Positions 10,582-18,202 of a stretch of DNA of 64,000 nucleotides are shown here, piece by piece. The notes below the pieces were generated by a model. It saw only the letters and a list, made by a program, of their open reading frames with translations. It did no database searches and was not told the DNA's origin. The number at the start of each line of letters is the position of its first letter. Within the stretch, counting starts at the first letter, position 1. Origin of the DNA: Scandinavium ludwigii_A. Lineage in GTDB: Bacteria > Pseudomonadota > Gammaproteobacteria > Enterobacterales > Enterobacteriaceae. The stretch spans positions 124,001 to 188,000 of the forward strand of contig CP191518.1 in assembly GCA_050516505.1 (NCBI GenBank). The letters are read 5' to 3'. Position numbers and translations under genes: made by a program.

Positions 10582-10630
10582 GACCCCTTTTCGTGACCAC
10601 AATGGTTTTACACCGACACGAAAAGGAGTC
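10582..10630 (+). promoter_or_regulatory. Inverted repeat covering the ribosome-binding site of the hydrolase gene
   Basis: GACCCCTTTTCGTG (10582-10595) and CACGAAAAGGAGTC (10617-10630) are complementary at 13 of 14 positions, 21 bases apart. The right arm contains the AAGGAG ribosome-binding site of the gene at 10636. As DNA this could be an operator, possibly for the GlxA-type regulator of the same operon; as RNA it would hide the ribosome-binding site. The repeat is visible; its function is inferred. Confidence 0.6.
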
Positions 10631-10635
10631 TCACT

Positions 10636-11175
10636 ATGTCCCTCACCGCTCTGATTAACATCGATACCCAGCAGTCTTTCGAACAACGCAATTTTTGGCA
10701 GACCGCCGATTTACCGGCGTTTCAGGCCGCGATGCTGACGCTGATTTCGGGCTGTCAGCAGCAAAACATCCCGGTCGTCGACATTTTCCACGTCGACGAT
10801 CAGGGGCCGTTTTCTCTCGAGAGCGGACTCGTCAAACCCATGTCCTTTTTGCGCCATCAGCCGGAAGTCGTTTTTCACAAACACGTCCATAACGCGTTTA
10901 CCGACACGGGCCTCGATTTCTGGCTGCGCAGCCGCGATATCAATCACCTGATTATCTGCGGGTTGCGCACCGAACAGTGTTGCGAAACCACCACGCGCGT
11001 GGCCTCCGATCTCGGTTATCAGGTGACGTTTGTCACCGAGGCCACGCTGACCTTTCCGATGACGCATAAAGGCGTTACGCTGGATGTTGAGGCGCTGCGC
11101 CACCGCACGGAAACCGTGCTGGAAGGGCGTTTCGCCACTGTCAAAACCGTAACGGAGACGCTTGAATCGCTATGA
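10636..11175 (+). CDS. Cysteine hydrolase, isochorismatase family
   Basis: 179-aa protein of the isochorismatase/nicotinamidase-like fold. The Asp-Lys-Cys triad is visible: D10 in LINIDTQQSFE, K82 in VVFHKHVHNAF, and C115 in CGLRTEQCCETT, followed by the GYQVTFVTEAT strand. Members hydrolyse amide or vinyl-ether bonds in small molecules; the substrate cannot be told from sequence. AAGGAG precedes the ATG and lies inside an inverted repeat. The stop overlaps the start of the GlxA-type regulator by 4 bases (ATGA), so the two genes form a translationally coupled operon. K-12 has yiaA/yiaB here, so this is an accessory insertion or replacement. Confidence 0.88.
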   Translation: MSLTALINIDTQQSFEQRNFWQTADLPAFQAAMLTLISGCQQQNIPVVDIFHVDDQGPFSLESGLVKPMSFLRHQPEVVFHKHVHNAFTDTGLDFWLRSRDINHLIICGLRTEQCCETTTRVASDLGYQVTFVTEATLTFPMTHKGVTLDVEALRHRTETVLEGRFATVKTVTETLESL

Positions 11176-12128
11176 CTACCGATGTCTGGTTCGTGATGCT
11201 GCCCGGCGTGCTGTCGCTTGATATGACCGGCCCAGCAGAGACCTTTGTGCTGGCGGGCGATGCGTTTCGTCTGCATTACATCGGGCCAGACGCACAGGTG
11301 CCGACCTCCATCGGCATGACGATGGGCAATATTCAGCCGCTGCCGGAAACGCTTCCGGCGGGAAGCCTGCTGGTGCTTCCCGGCGTGTGCGATTCAAACC
11401 ATTACTTTTCCACTCCGCAGGCCGAGCTGGTGCGCCGCTGGCTGACGCGGCAACAGCCCTTGCTGCACGCCGGGAAAATCACCCTGATGTGCGTATGTTC
11501 CGGTTCGCTGCTGGCGGCGAAAGCCGGGCTGTTGCATGGCGTGCAATGCACCACCCATCATGACGTGATTACGCGACTGAAGGCCGCTGCACCGGGGGCC
11601 ATGGTCAAAGAGAACCGGATTTTTATTGAAGATAAAGGCATCTGGACCAGTGCTGGGATCACGTCTGGAATCGACCTGGCTCTGCATCTGATTAACCGGC
11701 TGTATGGCCCGGAGCGGGCGATGGCGGTGGCGCGAGAAATGGTGGTGTGGTTCCGCCGTTCCGGCGATGACCCGCAGCTTTCACCCTGGCTGCGCTATCG
11801 CAACCATCTGCATCCGGCGATCCATCGCGCGCAGGATGCACTGACTGCGGCCCCGCAGCATGCCTGGGCGCTGGTGGATATTGCCGCGCGGGCGCACGTC
11901 ACCCCGCGCCATCTGACGCGGTTGTTCAAACAGCATCTGGGCGTCAGCGTGCGGGATTATCTCGAACAGCTAAGGCTGGCGCTGGCGGAGCAGCGGGTGT
12001 TGCAGGGAAGTGGTGTCGAACAGGCGGCACAGGCGGCGGGCTTTACTTCTGCCCGCCAGCTGCACCGCGCCCGTCAGCGGGCGTTAGCTGACCAGACGCC
12101 GGGTATCGATTCGCTGCACCAGCATTGA
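11172..12128 (+). CDS. GlxA-family transcriptional regulator (DJ-1/PfpI domain plus AraC helix-turn-helix)
   Basis: 318-aa regulator. Residues ~5-170 are a DJ-1/PfpI-like domain (VWFVMLPGVLSLDMTGPAETF; the nucleophile-elbow region reads CVCSGSLLAAKAG), and residues ~215-310 are an AraC-type DNA-binding domain (LVDIAARAHVTPRHLTRLFK). This architecture is typical of GlxA/FtrA regulators that sense small metabolites. It overlaps the upstream hydrolase by 4 bases, so it probably controls that gene; the inverted repeat at 10582-10630 is a candidate target. Its 3' end overlaps the convergent wecH by 45 bases. Ligand unknown. Confidence 0.88.
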   Translation: MTTDVWFVMLPGVLSLDMTGPAETFVLAGDAFRLHYIGPDAQVPTSIGMTMGNIQPLPETLPAGSLLVLPGVCDSNHYFSTPQAELVRRWLTRQQPLLHAGKITLMCVCSGSLLAAKAGLLHGVQCTTHHDVITRLKAAAPGAMVKENRIFIEDKGIWTSAGITSGIDLALHLINRLYGPERAMAVAREMVVWFRRSGDDPQLSPWLRYRNHLHPAIHRAQDALTAAPQHAWALVDIAARAHVTPRHLTRLFKQHLGVSVRDYLEQLRLALAEQRVLQGSGVEQAAQAAGFTSARQLHRARQRALADQTPGIDSLHQH

Positions 12129-13079
12129 TAGCAGCAGGCTGCCGACCAGCGTCGCGCAGAAAATCCACACGATATCCAGCAGTGGCCAGCTTTTAAACTC
12201 CAGGCCCCTGGCGCGCAGCGCGTGAATGATCAGCGCATGAAAGCCGTAAATCCCCAATGAATGCTGTGAAATGGTGCGTAATCCCGGCAATTCGCGGCCA
12301 TTTAGCGTGTTTTTGACTAACGTGAGCAGCGTAACGGCGCAGATGAAAACCATCGGGCCGGCGTACAGATACCAGGTGTCGGCGAAGTTGCCGCGCCATT
12401 TCAGCTCGTGCAGCGTTCCGTGCGTTATCACCCACACCGACGCAGCGAACAGCGCGGCACACAGTAGCGTCAGCGGTTTTTTGTTGGTGTCCATCATGCC
12501 CAGCGCGCGGCCCAGCAGGCCGTACAGCACATAATAAAACGTGTCGCCGTCGATGTATAAATTCACCGGCAACCATTGAAAGTCCCCGGTTTTCAGCGGC
12601 ACGGTATTGGGGTTGGCCACGATGCCGAGCACAATCATCAGCGCCAGCAACACCCAGCCATTGACACTCTTGACCTGAATCAGCGGCGAAAGCAGGTAAA
12701 TCACGAAAATCGCGAAGAAAAACCACAGGTGATAGAACACCGGCTTTTGCAGCAAATACTTCAGCGACAACTCAGCATTGATGTGGGTAAACAACAGGAT
12801 ATACGCCAGCGCCACTGCGCTGTAGAACAGCAAACACAGGCCGATGCGCAGGAAATGACGCGGCTCAGCGCTGCGCTCCCCAAAAAACAGATAGCCGGAA
12901 ATCATGAAAAACAGCGGGACGCTGACCCGAGAGGCGGAGTTCAACAGGTTGGCGATATCCCAGTTGAGCGGGCTAATACTGTGGGCGTTGGTGATGTACC
13001 AAGTCGTGGTGTGGATCATCACCACCATCAGGCAGGCAATCCCTCGCAGGTTGGTAATCCAGCTAATCTTTCCCGACAT
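12084..13079 (-). CDS. wecH: WecH, O-acetyltransferase for enterobacterial common antigen
   Basis: Integral inner-membrane acyltransferase (acyltransferase 3 family), known in E. coli for O-acetylating N-acetylglucosamine residues of enterobacterial common antigen. 331 aa, equal to E. coli WecH/YiaH. The family histidine sits in the first segment (LRGIACLMVVMIHTTTWY), followed by SVPLFFMISGYLFFGE and about ten membrane helices. The last 45 bases overlap the convergent GlxA-type gene on the other strand, an unusually tight junction that suggests the accessory operon was placed directly against wecH. Confidence 0.95.
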   Translation of the reverse strand: MSGKISWITNLRGIACLMVVMIHTTTWYITNAHSISPLNWDIANLLNSASRVSVPLFFMISGYLFFGERSAEPRHFLRIGLCLLFYSAVALAYILLFTHINAELSLKYLLQKPVFYHLWFFFAIFVIYLLSPLIQVKSVNGWVLLALMIVLGIVANPNTVPLKTGDFQWLPVNLYIDGDTFYYVLYGLLGRALGMMDTNKKPLTLLCAALFAASVWVITHGTLHELKWRGNFADTWYLYAGPMVFICAVTLLTLVKNTLNGRELPGLRTISQHSLGIYGFHALIIHALRARGLEFKSWPLLDIVWIFCATLVGSLLLSMLVQRIDTRRLVS

Positions 13080-13265
13080 CAGTTCCTCAAAAATAGGGTG
13101 ATAAAAAAGTCTGACCTGTGATTGTAGCCGCTGTTGTCAGGGAAAAATCCGAGTTTACCGCAGTTGGCGGGTCGACAACGGAACGTATTCGCCCAATGCG
13201 GGGTCAGAAAAAGCAACTAGTCTTAAAATGACAATAACAGGCAAAGAATAAGGCCGTAATTAAAA

Positions 13266-13568
13266 ATGATGATCAAGTCTTTCATGCCCTTGCTGATGGT
13301 CACGCTGCTGGCAGGGTGCAGTACGCAACAGGCACCCGAACAAAAAGCGCAGCGCGCAAAAGTGGACCCGACAAGCTCGCTCAATATGGAGCACTTGTGT
13401 AAGGGCAAAGCGGCGGAGCGGTACAATACGGGCGCAGAGAGCGTGGACGTTACGGGTTTCGAGCAGTTCCAGGGCAGCTATGAGCTGCGAGGCTTTACGC
13501 CGCATAAAGAGAGTTTCGTCTGTTCTTTCGATGCAGACGGCCAGTTTTTACACCTTTCGATGCGCTGA
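13266..13568 (+). CDS. ysaB: YsaB, small lipoprotein
   Basis: 100-aa predicted lipoprotein. Signal peptide with lipobox LLAGC, lipidated Cys18. The rest matches E. coli YsaB (99 aa) as I remember it, especially VDPTSSLNMEHLCKGKAAERYNTG and the end SFDADGQFLHLSMR, reported with breaks here only for length. Function unknown. It lies between wecH (divergent) and glyQ (same strand), as in E. coli. An ATG at 13269 is an equally possible start; the ribosome-binding site is weak (AAGG about 13 bases upstream). Confidence 0.9.
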   Translation: MMIKSFMPLLMVTLLAGCSTQQAPEQKAQRAKVDPTSSLNMEHLCKGKAAERYNTGAESVDVTGFEQFQGSYELRGFTPHKESFVCSFDADGQFLHLSMR

Positions 13569-13716
13569 GTGGCGGCGATGGCGGGGGGAAAAGTCCCACG
13601 TTTCCCCAATATTCCCTCAATTTTCCGCAAACAACGTCCATTCATACTGTATATCTCGCATCCAGCGGGTATACTTGACCCTTCCTTAAATCCACACGTA
13701 TCCAGCACGAAAAATT

Positions 13717-14628
13717 ATGCAAAAGTTTGATACCAGGACTTTCCAGGGCCTGATCCTGACCTTACAGGATTACTGGGCTCGTCAGGGCTGCACCATTGTT
13801 CAACCACTGGACATGGAAGTAGGCGCTGGCACCTCCCATCCGATGACCTGTCTGCGCGCGCTGGGCCCAGAGCCGATGGCCACTGCGTATGTGCAGCCGT
13901 CCCGCCGCCCGACCGACGGTCGTTATGGCGAAAACCCGAACCGCTTACAGCACTATTACCAGTTCCAGGTGGTGATTAAGCCATCGCCGGACAACATTCA
14001 GGAGCTGTACCTCGGGTCTCTGAAAGAGCTGGGTATGGACCCGACCATTCACGACATTCGTTTCGTGGAAGACAACTGGGAAAACCCAACGCTGGGTGCC
14101 TGGGGTCTCGGTTGGGAAGTGTGGCTGAACGGCATGGAAGTGACGCAGTTCACGTACTTCCAGCAGGTTGGCGGTCTCGAGTGTAAGCCGGTTACCGGCG
14201 AAATCACCTACGGTCTGGAACGTCTGGCCATGTACATTCAGGGCGTAGACAGCGTTTACGACCTGGTCTGGAGCGACGGCCCGCTGGGTAAAACCACCTA
14301 CGGCGACGTGTTCCATCAGAACGAAGTGGAGCAATCCACTTACAACTTCGAATACGCGGATGTCGACTTCCTGTTCTCCTGCTTCGAGCAGTATGAGAAA
14401 GAAGCGCAACAGCTGCTGGCGCTGGAAAACCCGCTGCCGCTGCCTGCCTACGAGCGTATTCTGAAGGCCGCTCACAGCTTTAACCTGCTTGATGCGCGTA
14501 AAGCCATCTCCGTCACCGAGCGTCAGCGCTATATTCTGCGCATTCGCACCTTGACCAAAGCGGTGGCTGAAGCCTATTACGCTTCCCGTGAAGCCCTTGG
14601 CTTCCCGCTGTGCAACAAGAATAAATAA
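13717..14628 (+). CDS. glyQ: GlyQ, glycyl-tRNA synthetase alpha subunit
   Basis: Alpha subunit of the bacterial alpha2-beta2 glycyl-tRNA synthetase, carrying the class II catalytic core that activates glycine. 303 aa, the E. coli length. Very strong match throughout (MQKFDTRTFQGLILTLQDYW, VQPSRRPTDGRYGENPNRLQ, YGLERLAMYIQGVDSVYDL). It is followed after 9 bases by glyS in an operon. The upstream region contains a TATACT hexamer at 13670-13675, a possible -10, without a clear -35. No riboswitch or T-box is seen. Confidence 0.98.
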   Translation: MQKFDTRTFQGLILTLQDYWARQGCTIVQPLDMEVGAGTSHPMTCLRALGPEPMATAYVQPSRRPTDGRYGENPNRLQHYYQFQVVIKPSPDNIQELYLGSLKELGMDPTIHDIRFVEDNWENPTLGAWGLGWEVWLNGMEVTQFTYFQQVGGLECKPVTGEITYGLERLAMYIQGVDSVYDLVWSDGPLGKTTYGDVFHQNEVEQSTYNFEYADVDFLFSCFEQYEKEAQQLLALENPLPLPAYERILKAAHSFNLLDARKAISVTERQRYILRIRTLTKAVAEAYYASREALGFPLCNKNK

Positions 14629-14637
14629 GAGGCGGCC

Positions 14638-16707
14638 ATGTCTGAAAAAACTTTCCTGGTGGAAATCGGCACCGAAGAGCTGCCACCAAAAGCCCTGCGC
14701 AGCCTGGCGGAATCTTTTGCTGCGAACGTTACTGCGGAACTCGATAACGCAGGCCTGGCTCACGGCAACGTTGAGTGGTTTGCGGCCCCGCGTCGTCTGG
14801 CGCTGAAAGTTGCCGCGCTGGCGGAATCTCAGCCCGATCGCGAAGTCGAAAAACGTGGCCCGGCCGTGTCTGCTGCATTTGATGCAGAAGGCAAACCGAG
14901 CAAAGCGGCTGAAGGCTGGGCGCGTGGCTGCGGTATCACCGTTGACCAGGCCGAGCGCATGGTCACCGATAAAGGTGAATGGCTGCTGTACCGTGCGCAT
15001 GTGAAAGGCGAAAGCGCCGAAGCGCTGCTGCCGAACATGATTGTCTCGTCACTGGGCAAACTGCCGATCCCGAAACTGATGCGCTGGGGCGCGTCCGACG
15101 TGCAGTTCGTGCGTCCGGTTCACACCGTGACCCTGCTGCTCGGCGATAAAGTCGTTCCCGCGAAAATCCTGGGTATCGATTCCGATCGCGTTATCCGCGG
15201 TCACCGCTTTATGGGCGAGCCAGAATTCACTATCGACAACGCCGATCAGTACCCGCAAATCCTGCTGGAACGCGGCAAAGTCATGGCGGATTACGAGCAG
15301 CGTAAAGCCAAAATCAAAGCGGATGCTGAAGAAGCGGCGCGCCAGATTGGCGGTAACGCTGACCTGAGCGAAAGCTTGCTGGAAGAAGTCACCTCGCTGG
15401 TCGAATGGCCGGTCGTACTGACGGCAAAATTCGAAGAGAAATTCCTCGCCGTGCCGGCTGAAGCACTGGTGTACACCATGAAGGGTGACCAGAAGTACTT
15501 CCCGGTCTATGGCAACGACGGCAAACTGCTGCCGAACTTCATTTTCGTTACCAACATCGAATCGAAAGATCCGGTGCAGATTATTTCCGGTAACGAGAAA
15601 GTGGTTCGTCCGCGTCTGGCGGATGCGGAATTCTTCTTCAACTCCGACCGTAAAAAGCGTCTGGAAGATCATCTGCCACGTCTGCAAACCGTGCTGTTCC
15701 AGCAACAGCTGGGCACGCTGCGTGACAAAACTGACCGTATTCAGGCCCTGGCGGGTTGGATTGCGGGTCAGATTGGCGCCGACGTTAACCACGCGACCCG
15801 CGCGGGCCTGCTGTCCAAGTGCGACCTGATGACCAACATGGTGTTCGAGTTTACCGACACCCAGGGCATCATGGGCATGCACTATGCGCGTCACGACGGT
15901 GAAGCCGAAGACGTGGCCGTTGCGTTGAACGAGCAGTATCAGCCGCGTTTTGCGGGCGATGATCTGCCGTCCAACCCGGTGGCGTGCGCGGTAGCGATTG
16001 CCGATAAGATGGATACCCTCGCGGGCATCTTCGGTATCGGCCAGCATCCAAAAGGCGACAAAGATCCGTTCGCCCTGCGTCGTGCGGCGCTGGGCGTGCT
16101 GCGTATCATCGTTGAGAAGAACCTCAACCTTGATCTGCAAACGCTGACCGAAGAAGCCGTGCGTCTGTACGGTGACAAGCTGACCAACGCCAAGGTTGTC
16201 GATGAAGTGATCGACTTCATGCTCGGCCGTTTCCGCGCCTGGTATCAGGACGAAGGTTACACTGTCGACACCATTCAGGCGGTGCTGGCGCGTCGTCCGA
16301 CCCGTCCGGCTGATTTCGATGCTCGCATGAAAGCCGTGTCGCACTTCCGTTCTCTGGACGAAGCCGCAGCGCTGGCTGCCGCGAACAAGCGTGTCTCCAA
16401 CATTCTGGCGAAGTCTGACGAAACACTGAATGACGTGGTTCACGCTTCAGTGCTGAAAGACGCGGCGGAAATTAAGCTGGCGACGCACCTGGTCGTTCTG
16501 CGCGACAAACTGCAACCGTTCTTCGATGAAGGTCGTTACCAGGATGCGCTGATTGAACTGGCTTCCCTGCGCGAACCGGTGGACGAGTTCTTCGAGAACG
16601 TGATGGTTAACGCCGACGAGAAAGACGTGCGTATCAACCGTCTGACACTGCTCAGCAAGCTGCGCGAACTGTTCTTGCAGGTAGCGGATATTTCTCTGCT
16701 GCAGTAA
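14638..16707 (+). CDS. glyS: GlyS, glycyl-tRNA synthetase beta subunit
   Basis: Beta subunit of glycyl-tRNA synthetase, which binds and positions tRNA-Gly. 689 aa as in E. coli. It begins MSEKTFLVEIGTEELPPKAL, contains the HD-domain-like middle part (MTNMVFEFTDTQGIMGMHYARHDG region) and ends with an anticodon-binding-like helical domain. Second gene of glyQS; a strong rho-independent terminator follows 22 bases after the stop. Confidence 0.98.
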   Translation: MSEKTFLVEIGTEELPPKALRSLAESFAANVTAELDNAGLAHGNVEWFAAPRRLALKVAALAESQPDREVEKRGPAVSAAFDAEGKPSKAAEGWARGCGITVDQAERMVTDKGEWLLYRAHVKGESAEALLPNMIVSSLGKLPIPKLMRWGASDVQFVRPVHTVTLLLGDKVVPAKILGIDSDRVIRGHRFMGEPEFTIDNADQYPQILLERGKVMADYEQRKAKIKADAEEAARQIGGNADLSESLLEEVTSLVEWPVVLTAKFEEKFLAVPAEALVYTMKGDQKYFPVYGNDGKLLPNFIFVTNIESKDPVQIISGNEKVVRPRLADAEFFFNSDRKKRLEDHLPRLQTVLFQQQLGTLRDKTDRIQALAGWIAGQIGADVNHATRAGLLSKCDLMTNMVFEFTDTQGIMGMHYARHDGEAEDVAVALNEQYQPRFAGDDLPSNPVACAVAIADKMDTLAGIFGIGQHPKGDKDPFALRRAALGVLRIIVEKNLNLDLQTLTEEAVRLYGDKLTNAKVVDEVIDFMLGRFRAWYQDEGYTVDTIQAVLARRPTRPADFDARMKAVSHFRSLDEAAALAAANKRVSNILAKSDETLNDVVHASVLKDAAEIKLATHLVVLRDKLQPFFDEGRYQDALIELASLREPVDEFFENVMVNADEKDVRINRLTLLSKLRELFLQVADISLLQ

Positions 16708-16729
16708 TTATCGCTCTGCTTAAAAGACC

Positions 16730-16755
16730 AACCCGCCTTTCGGCGGGTTTTTTTA
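16730..16755 (+). terminator. glyQS terminator
   Basis: AACCCGCC and GGCGGGTT with a TTTC loop, followed by a run of T. A textbook intrinsic terminator 22 bases after glyS. It could also act weakly on the convergent gene at 16775. Confidence 0.92.
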
Positions 16756-16774
16756 TGGTTTTCGTTCAGGGTAT

Positions 16775-17224
16775 TCAGGCCAACGGAATCAACGCGTCCT
16801 CCGTTTTCAGCCAACGCGGGGCTTTCAGCATTCCGGCGAAATAGAACACCAGTTGATACAGTAAATCACGGATTGTCAGTTCGGTTTTCGTCGCCAGCGA
16901 ACCGCTCAGCAAGAGCTGGGTTAAGGCCTGACAGTAATCACCTAGCTGGTCGGCTTCCATTTCCAGAGTCGGAAGTTCAGCGGGTATATCCTCGACGGTC
17001 AGGCTGGCGACCAGATACGCCGGGATGGGCTCAAGCAGCGTGGGTTGCAGCAGGTTGAGACAGGCCGATAGTCGGCCGCACAGCGCCATTTTCTGCGCCG
17101 GATCGTCGCATTCCACTATCACTTCCACGAAACGTTCGCAGTTGTCTGCCAGTTCGGTGAAATCGTTTGAAGACGTAAACGGCACGGTAAATAGCGTGCG
17201 GTCGAGAGTTGGGGTTATCGCCAT
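16775..17224 (-). CDS. Conserved-looking protein of unknown function, 149 aa
   Basis: I do not recognise this protein. The start at 17224 (MAITPTLDRTLFTVPF) is chosen because GGAGG lies 9 bases upstream. The frame stays open to a GTG at 17347 (190 aa), so a longer form cannot be excluded. The protein is acidic and leucine-rich, has several Cys residues, no signal peptide and no clear membrane segment, although a hydrophobic stretch LLYQLVFYFAGML occurs near the C-terminus. It is convergent with glyS and divergent from the CigR-family gene. Its leader can fold into a long hairpin that pairs with the ribosome-binding site (see 17236-17320). Confidence 0.65.
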   Translation of the reverse strand: MAITPTLDRTLFTVPFTSSNDFTELADNCERFVEVIVECDDPAQKMALCGRLSACLNLLQPTLLEPIPAYLVASLTVEDIPAELPTLEMEADQLGDYCQALTQLLLSGSLATKTELTIRDLLYQLVFYFAGMLKAPRWLKTEDALIPLA

Positions 17225-17235
17225 AGTGGCAGCCT

Positions 17236-17320
17236 CCGATGAGTGTTTTATTATCCCCACCGGAAAGGTCAATTCCCTGGTGGCGGACTGAGCGAAGTTG
17301 ACCTTACCGGCCTCATCGGA
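17236..17320 (-). promoter_or_regulatory. Structured leader that can hide the ribosome-binding site
   Basis: In the minus-strand transcript, TCCGATGAG (17320-17312) can pair with CTCATCGGA (17244-17236), a perfect 9-bp helix that takes up the start of the CGGAGG ribosome-binding site. Inside it, CCGGTAAGGTCAA (17310-17298) pairs with TTGACCTTTCCGG (17272-17260) in a 13-bp helix with one mismatch. The two nested helices enclose a 25-base loop and leave about 15 unpaired bases on one side. This looks like a cis-acting control element; alternatively it is coding sequence of a longer protein starting at 17347. Confidence 0.55.
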
Positions 17321-17378
17321 TACCGGCGCACCCAAAGGTGCCCTCACTCAGCCCACCATTGAGGTGTAGCAGAGCTCA

Positions 17379-17397
17379 CGACATAACAGTTATGTCG
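17379..17397. promoter_or_regulatory. 19-bp palindrome, possible operator
   Basis: CGACATAAC-A-GTTATGTCG is a perfect inverted repeat with 9-bp arms and a 1-base centre. It lies in the divergent gap between the unknown 149-aa gene and the CigR-family gene, a good position for a dimeric regulator. I cannot assign it to a known regulator. Confidence 0.45.
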
Positions 17398-17510
17398 CCG
17401 ATGATGTTGGCAGGAGGTCAATCCCGACACCTGATGTGCAGGTGCGAAGCGACAATACTGCTGACCGAAATCGGCGACAACGTTTTTCCACTGTGTCAGT
17501 GGGGATATTA

Positions 17511-17541
17511 TCATTTCCTGAAGTACGCTCGCAAAACACTG
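17511..17541 (+). repeat. Left copy of direct repeat flanking the CigR-family gene
   Basis: ATTTCCTGAAGTACGCTCGC followed by AAAACACTG. A very similar segment occurs at 18171-18202 (ATTTCCTGAAGCGTGCTCGC then AAAATTACTG) in the same orientation. The pair brackets the CigR-family gene and is about 660 bases apart. Confidence 0.55.
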
Positions 17542-17631
17542 CCTGCACGCATATTTCAGACAAATGTTATGGCACGAAAGTACGAGTGTGGCTTATGTTC
17601 AAAGAGATACACCTCCTTAAAGGTACTTAAC

Positions 17632-18123
17632 ATGCGTAGATATCGTGGCGTAATTACGGCGGCGGTTACCGCTCTGAGCCTGTCTCTGTTTGCCGTGCCT
17701 GTCATGGCGAATCCCGGTAACGGAAATGGCAATGGCAATGGACATGGCAACAGCGGCAACCATGGCACCAGCAGCGATCACGGCAACAAAGGCAACGGGA
17801 ATTCATCAGGCGATCACGGTGGCAGAAAAAACTACGGTAAACCTGACCACGTGGATTCCGATATCAGCTCCTCCGATGCCCGGAGAATCGCAGTCAACTT
17901 AGGTCTGACGGGATATAAACCCCTTCCCCCCGGGATTGCTAAAAATCTCGCACGGGGTAAACCCCTGCCTCCAGGCATTGCTAAAAAAAGGGTACCAGGT
18001 TCGATGCTCGATCATCTGCCCTATTATCCAGGCTATGAATGGCAATCCGTCGGCAATGATTTAGTGCTGGTTGCCCTGAGCACGGCAATCGTGACGTCGA
18101 TCATTAAGGGTGTTTTCGATTAA
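17632..18123 (+). CDS. CigR-family exported protein
   Basis: 163-aa exported protein. The signal peptide covers residues ~1-25 (TAAVTALSLSLFAVPVMANP), followed by a low-complexity Gly/Asn/His region (residues ~26-65). The C-terminal part carries the repeated motif YKPLPPGIAKNLARGKPLPPGIAKK and then LDHLPYYPGYEWQSVGNDLVLV, typical of the Salmonella SPI-3 protein CigR and its RcnB-like relatives. CigR itself is described as an anti-virulence factor; other members are uncharacterised. The start at 17632 places the signal peptide correctly; the frame is open to 17338. It is flanked by direct repeats and followed by a hairpin, which suggests an acquired cassette. Confidence 0.8.
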   Translation: MRRYRGVITAAVTALSLSLFAVPVMANPGNGNGNGNGHGNSGNHGTSSDHGNKGNGNSSGDHGGRKNYGKPDHVDSDISSSDARRIAVNLGLTGYKPLPPGIAKNLARGKPLPPGIAKKRVPGSMLDHLPYYPGYEWQSVGNDLVLVALSTAIVTSIIKGVFD

Positions 18124-18134
18124 AACCGTCTATC

Positions 18135-18166
18135 AGTCATGAATCGCCATCAGGTGATTCATGACT
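18135..18166 (+). terminator. Hairpin after the CigR-family gene
   Basis: AGTCATGAATC and GATTCATGACT form a perfect 11-bp stem with a 10-base loop, 11 bases after the stop. The following bases (CCTGTTATTT) are only moderately T-rich, so it is a plausible but imperfect intrinsic terminator. Confidence 0.6.
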
Positions 18167-18170
18167 CCTG

Positions 18171-18202
18171 TTATTTCCTGAAGCGTGCTCGCAAAATTAC
18201 TG
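18171..18202 (+). repeat. Right copy of direct repeat flanking the CigR-family gene
   Basis: Second copy of the imperfect direct repeat described at 17511-17541. The rest of the gap up to 18420 contains no recognisable gene; it should hold the promoter of the ABC-F gene, but no clear hexamers were found. Confidence 0.55.

Noticed and set aside
15049..16443. 464-codon frame antisense to glyS
   Set aside because: Shadow of glyS; composition rich in His, Arg and Gln, as expected from reverse reading of enterobacterial codons.
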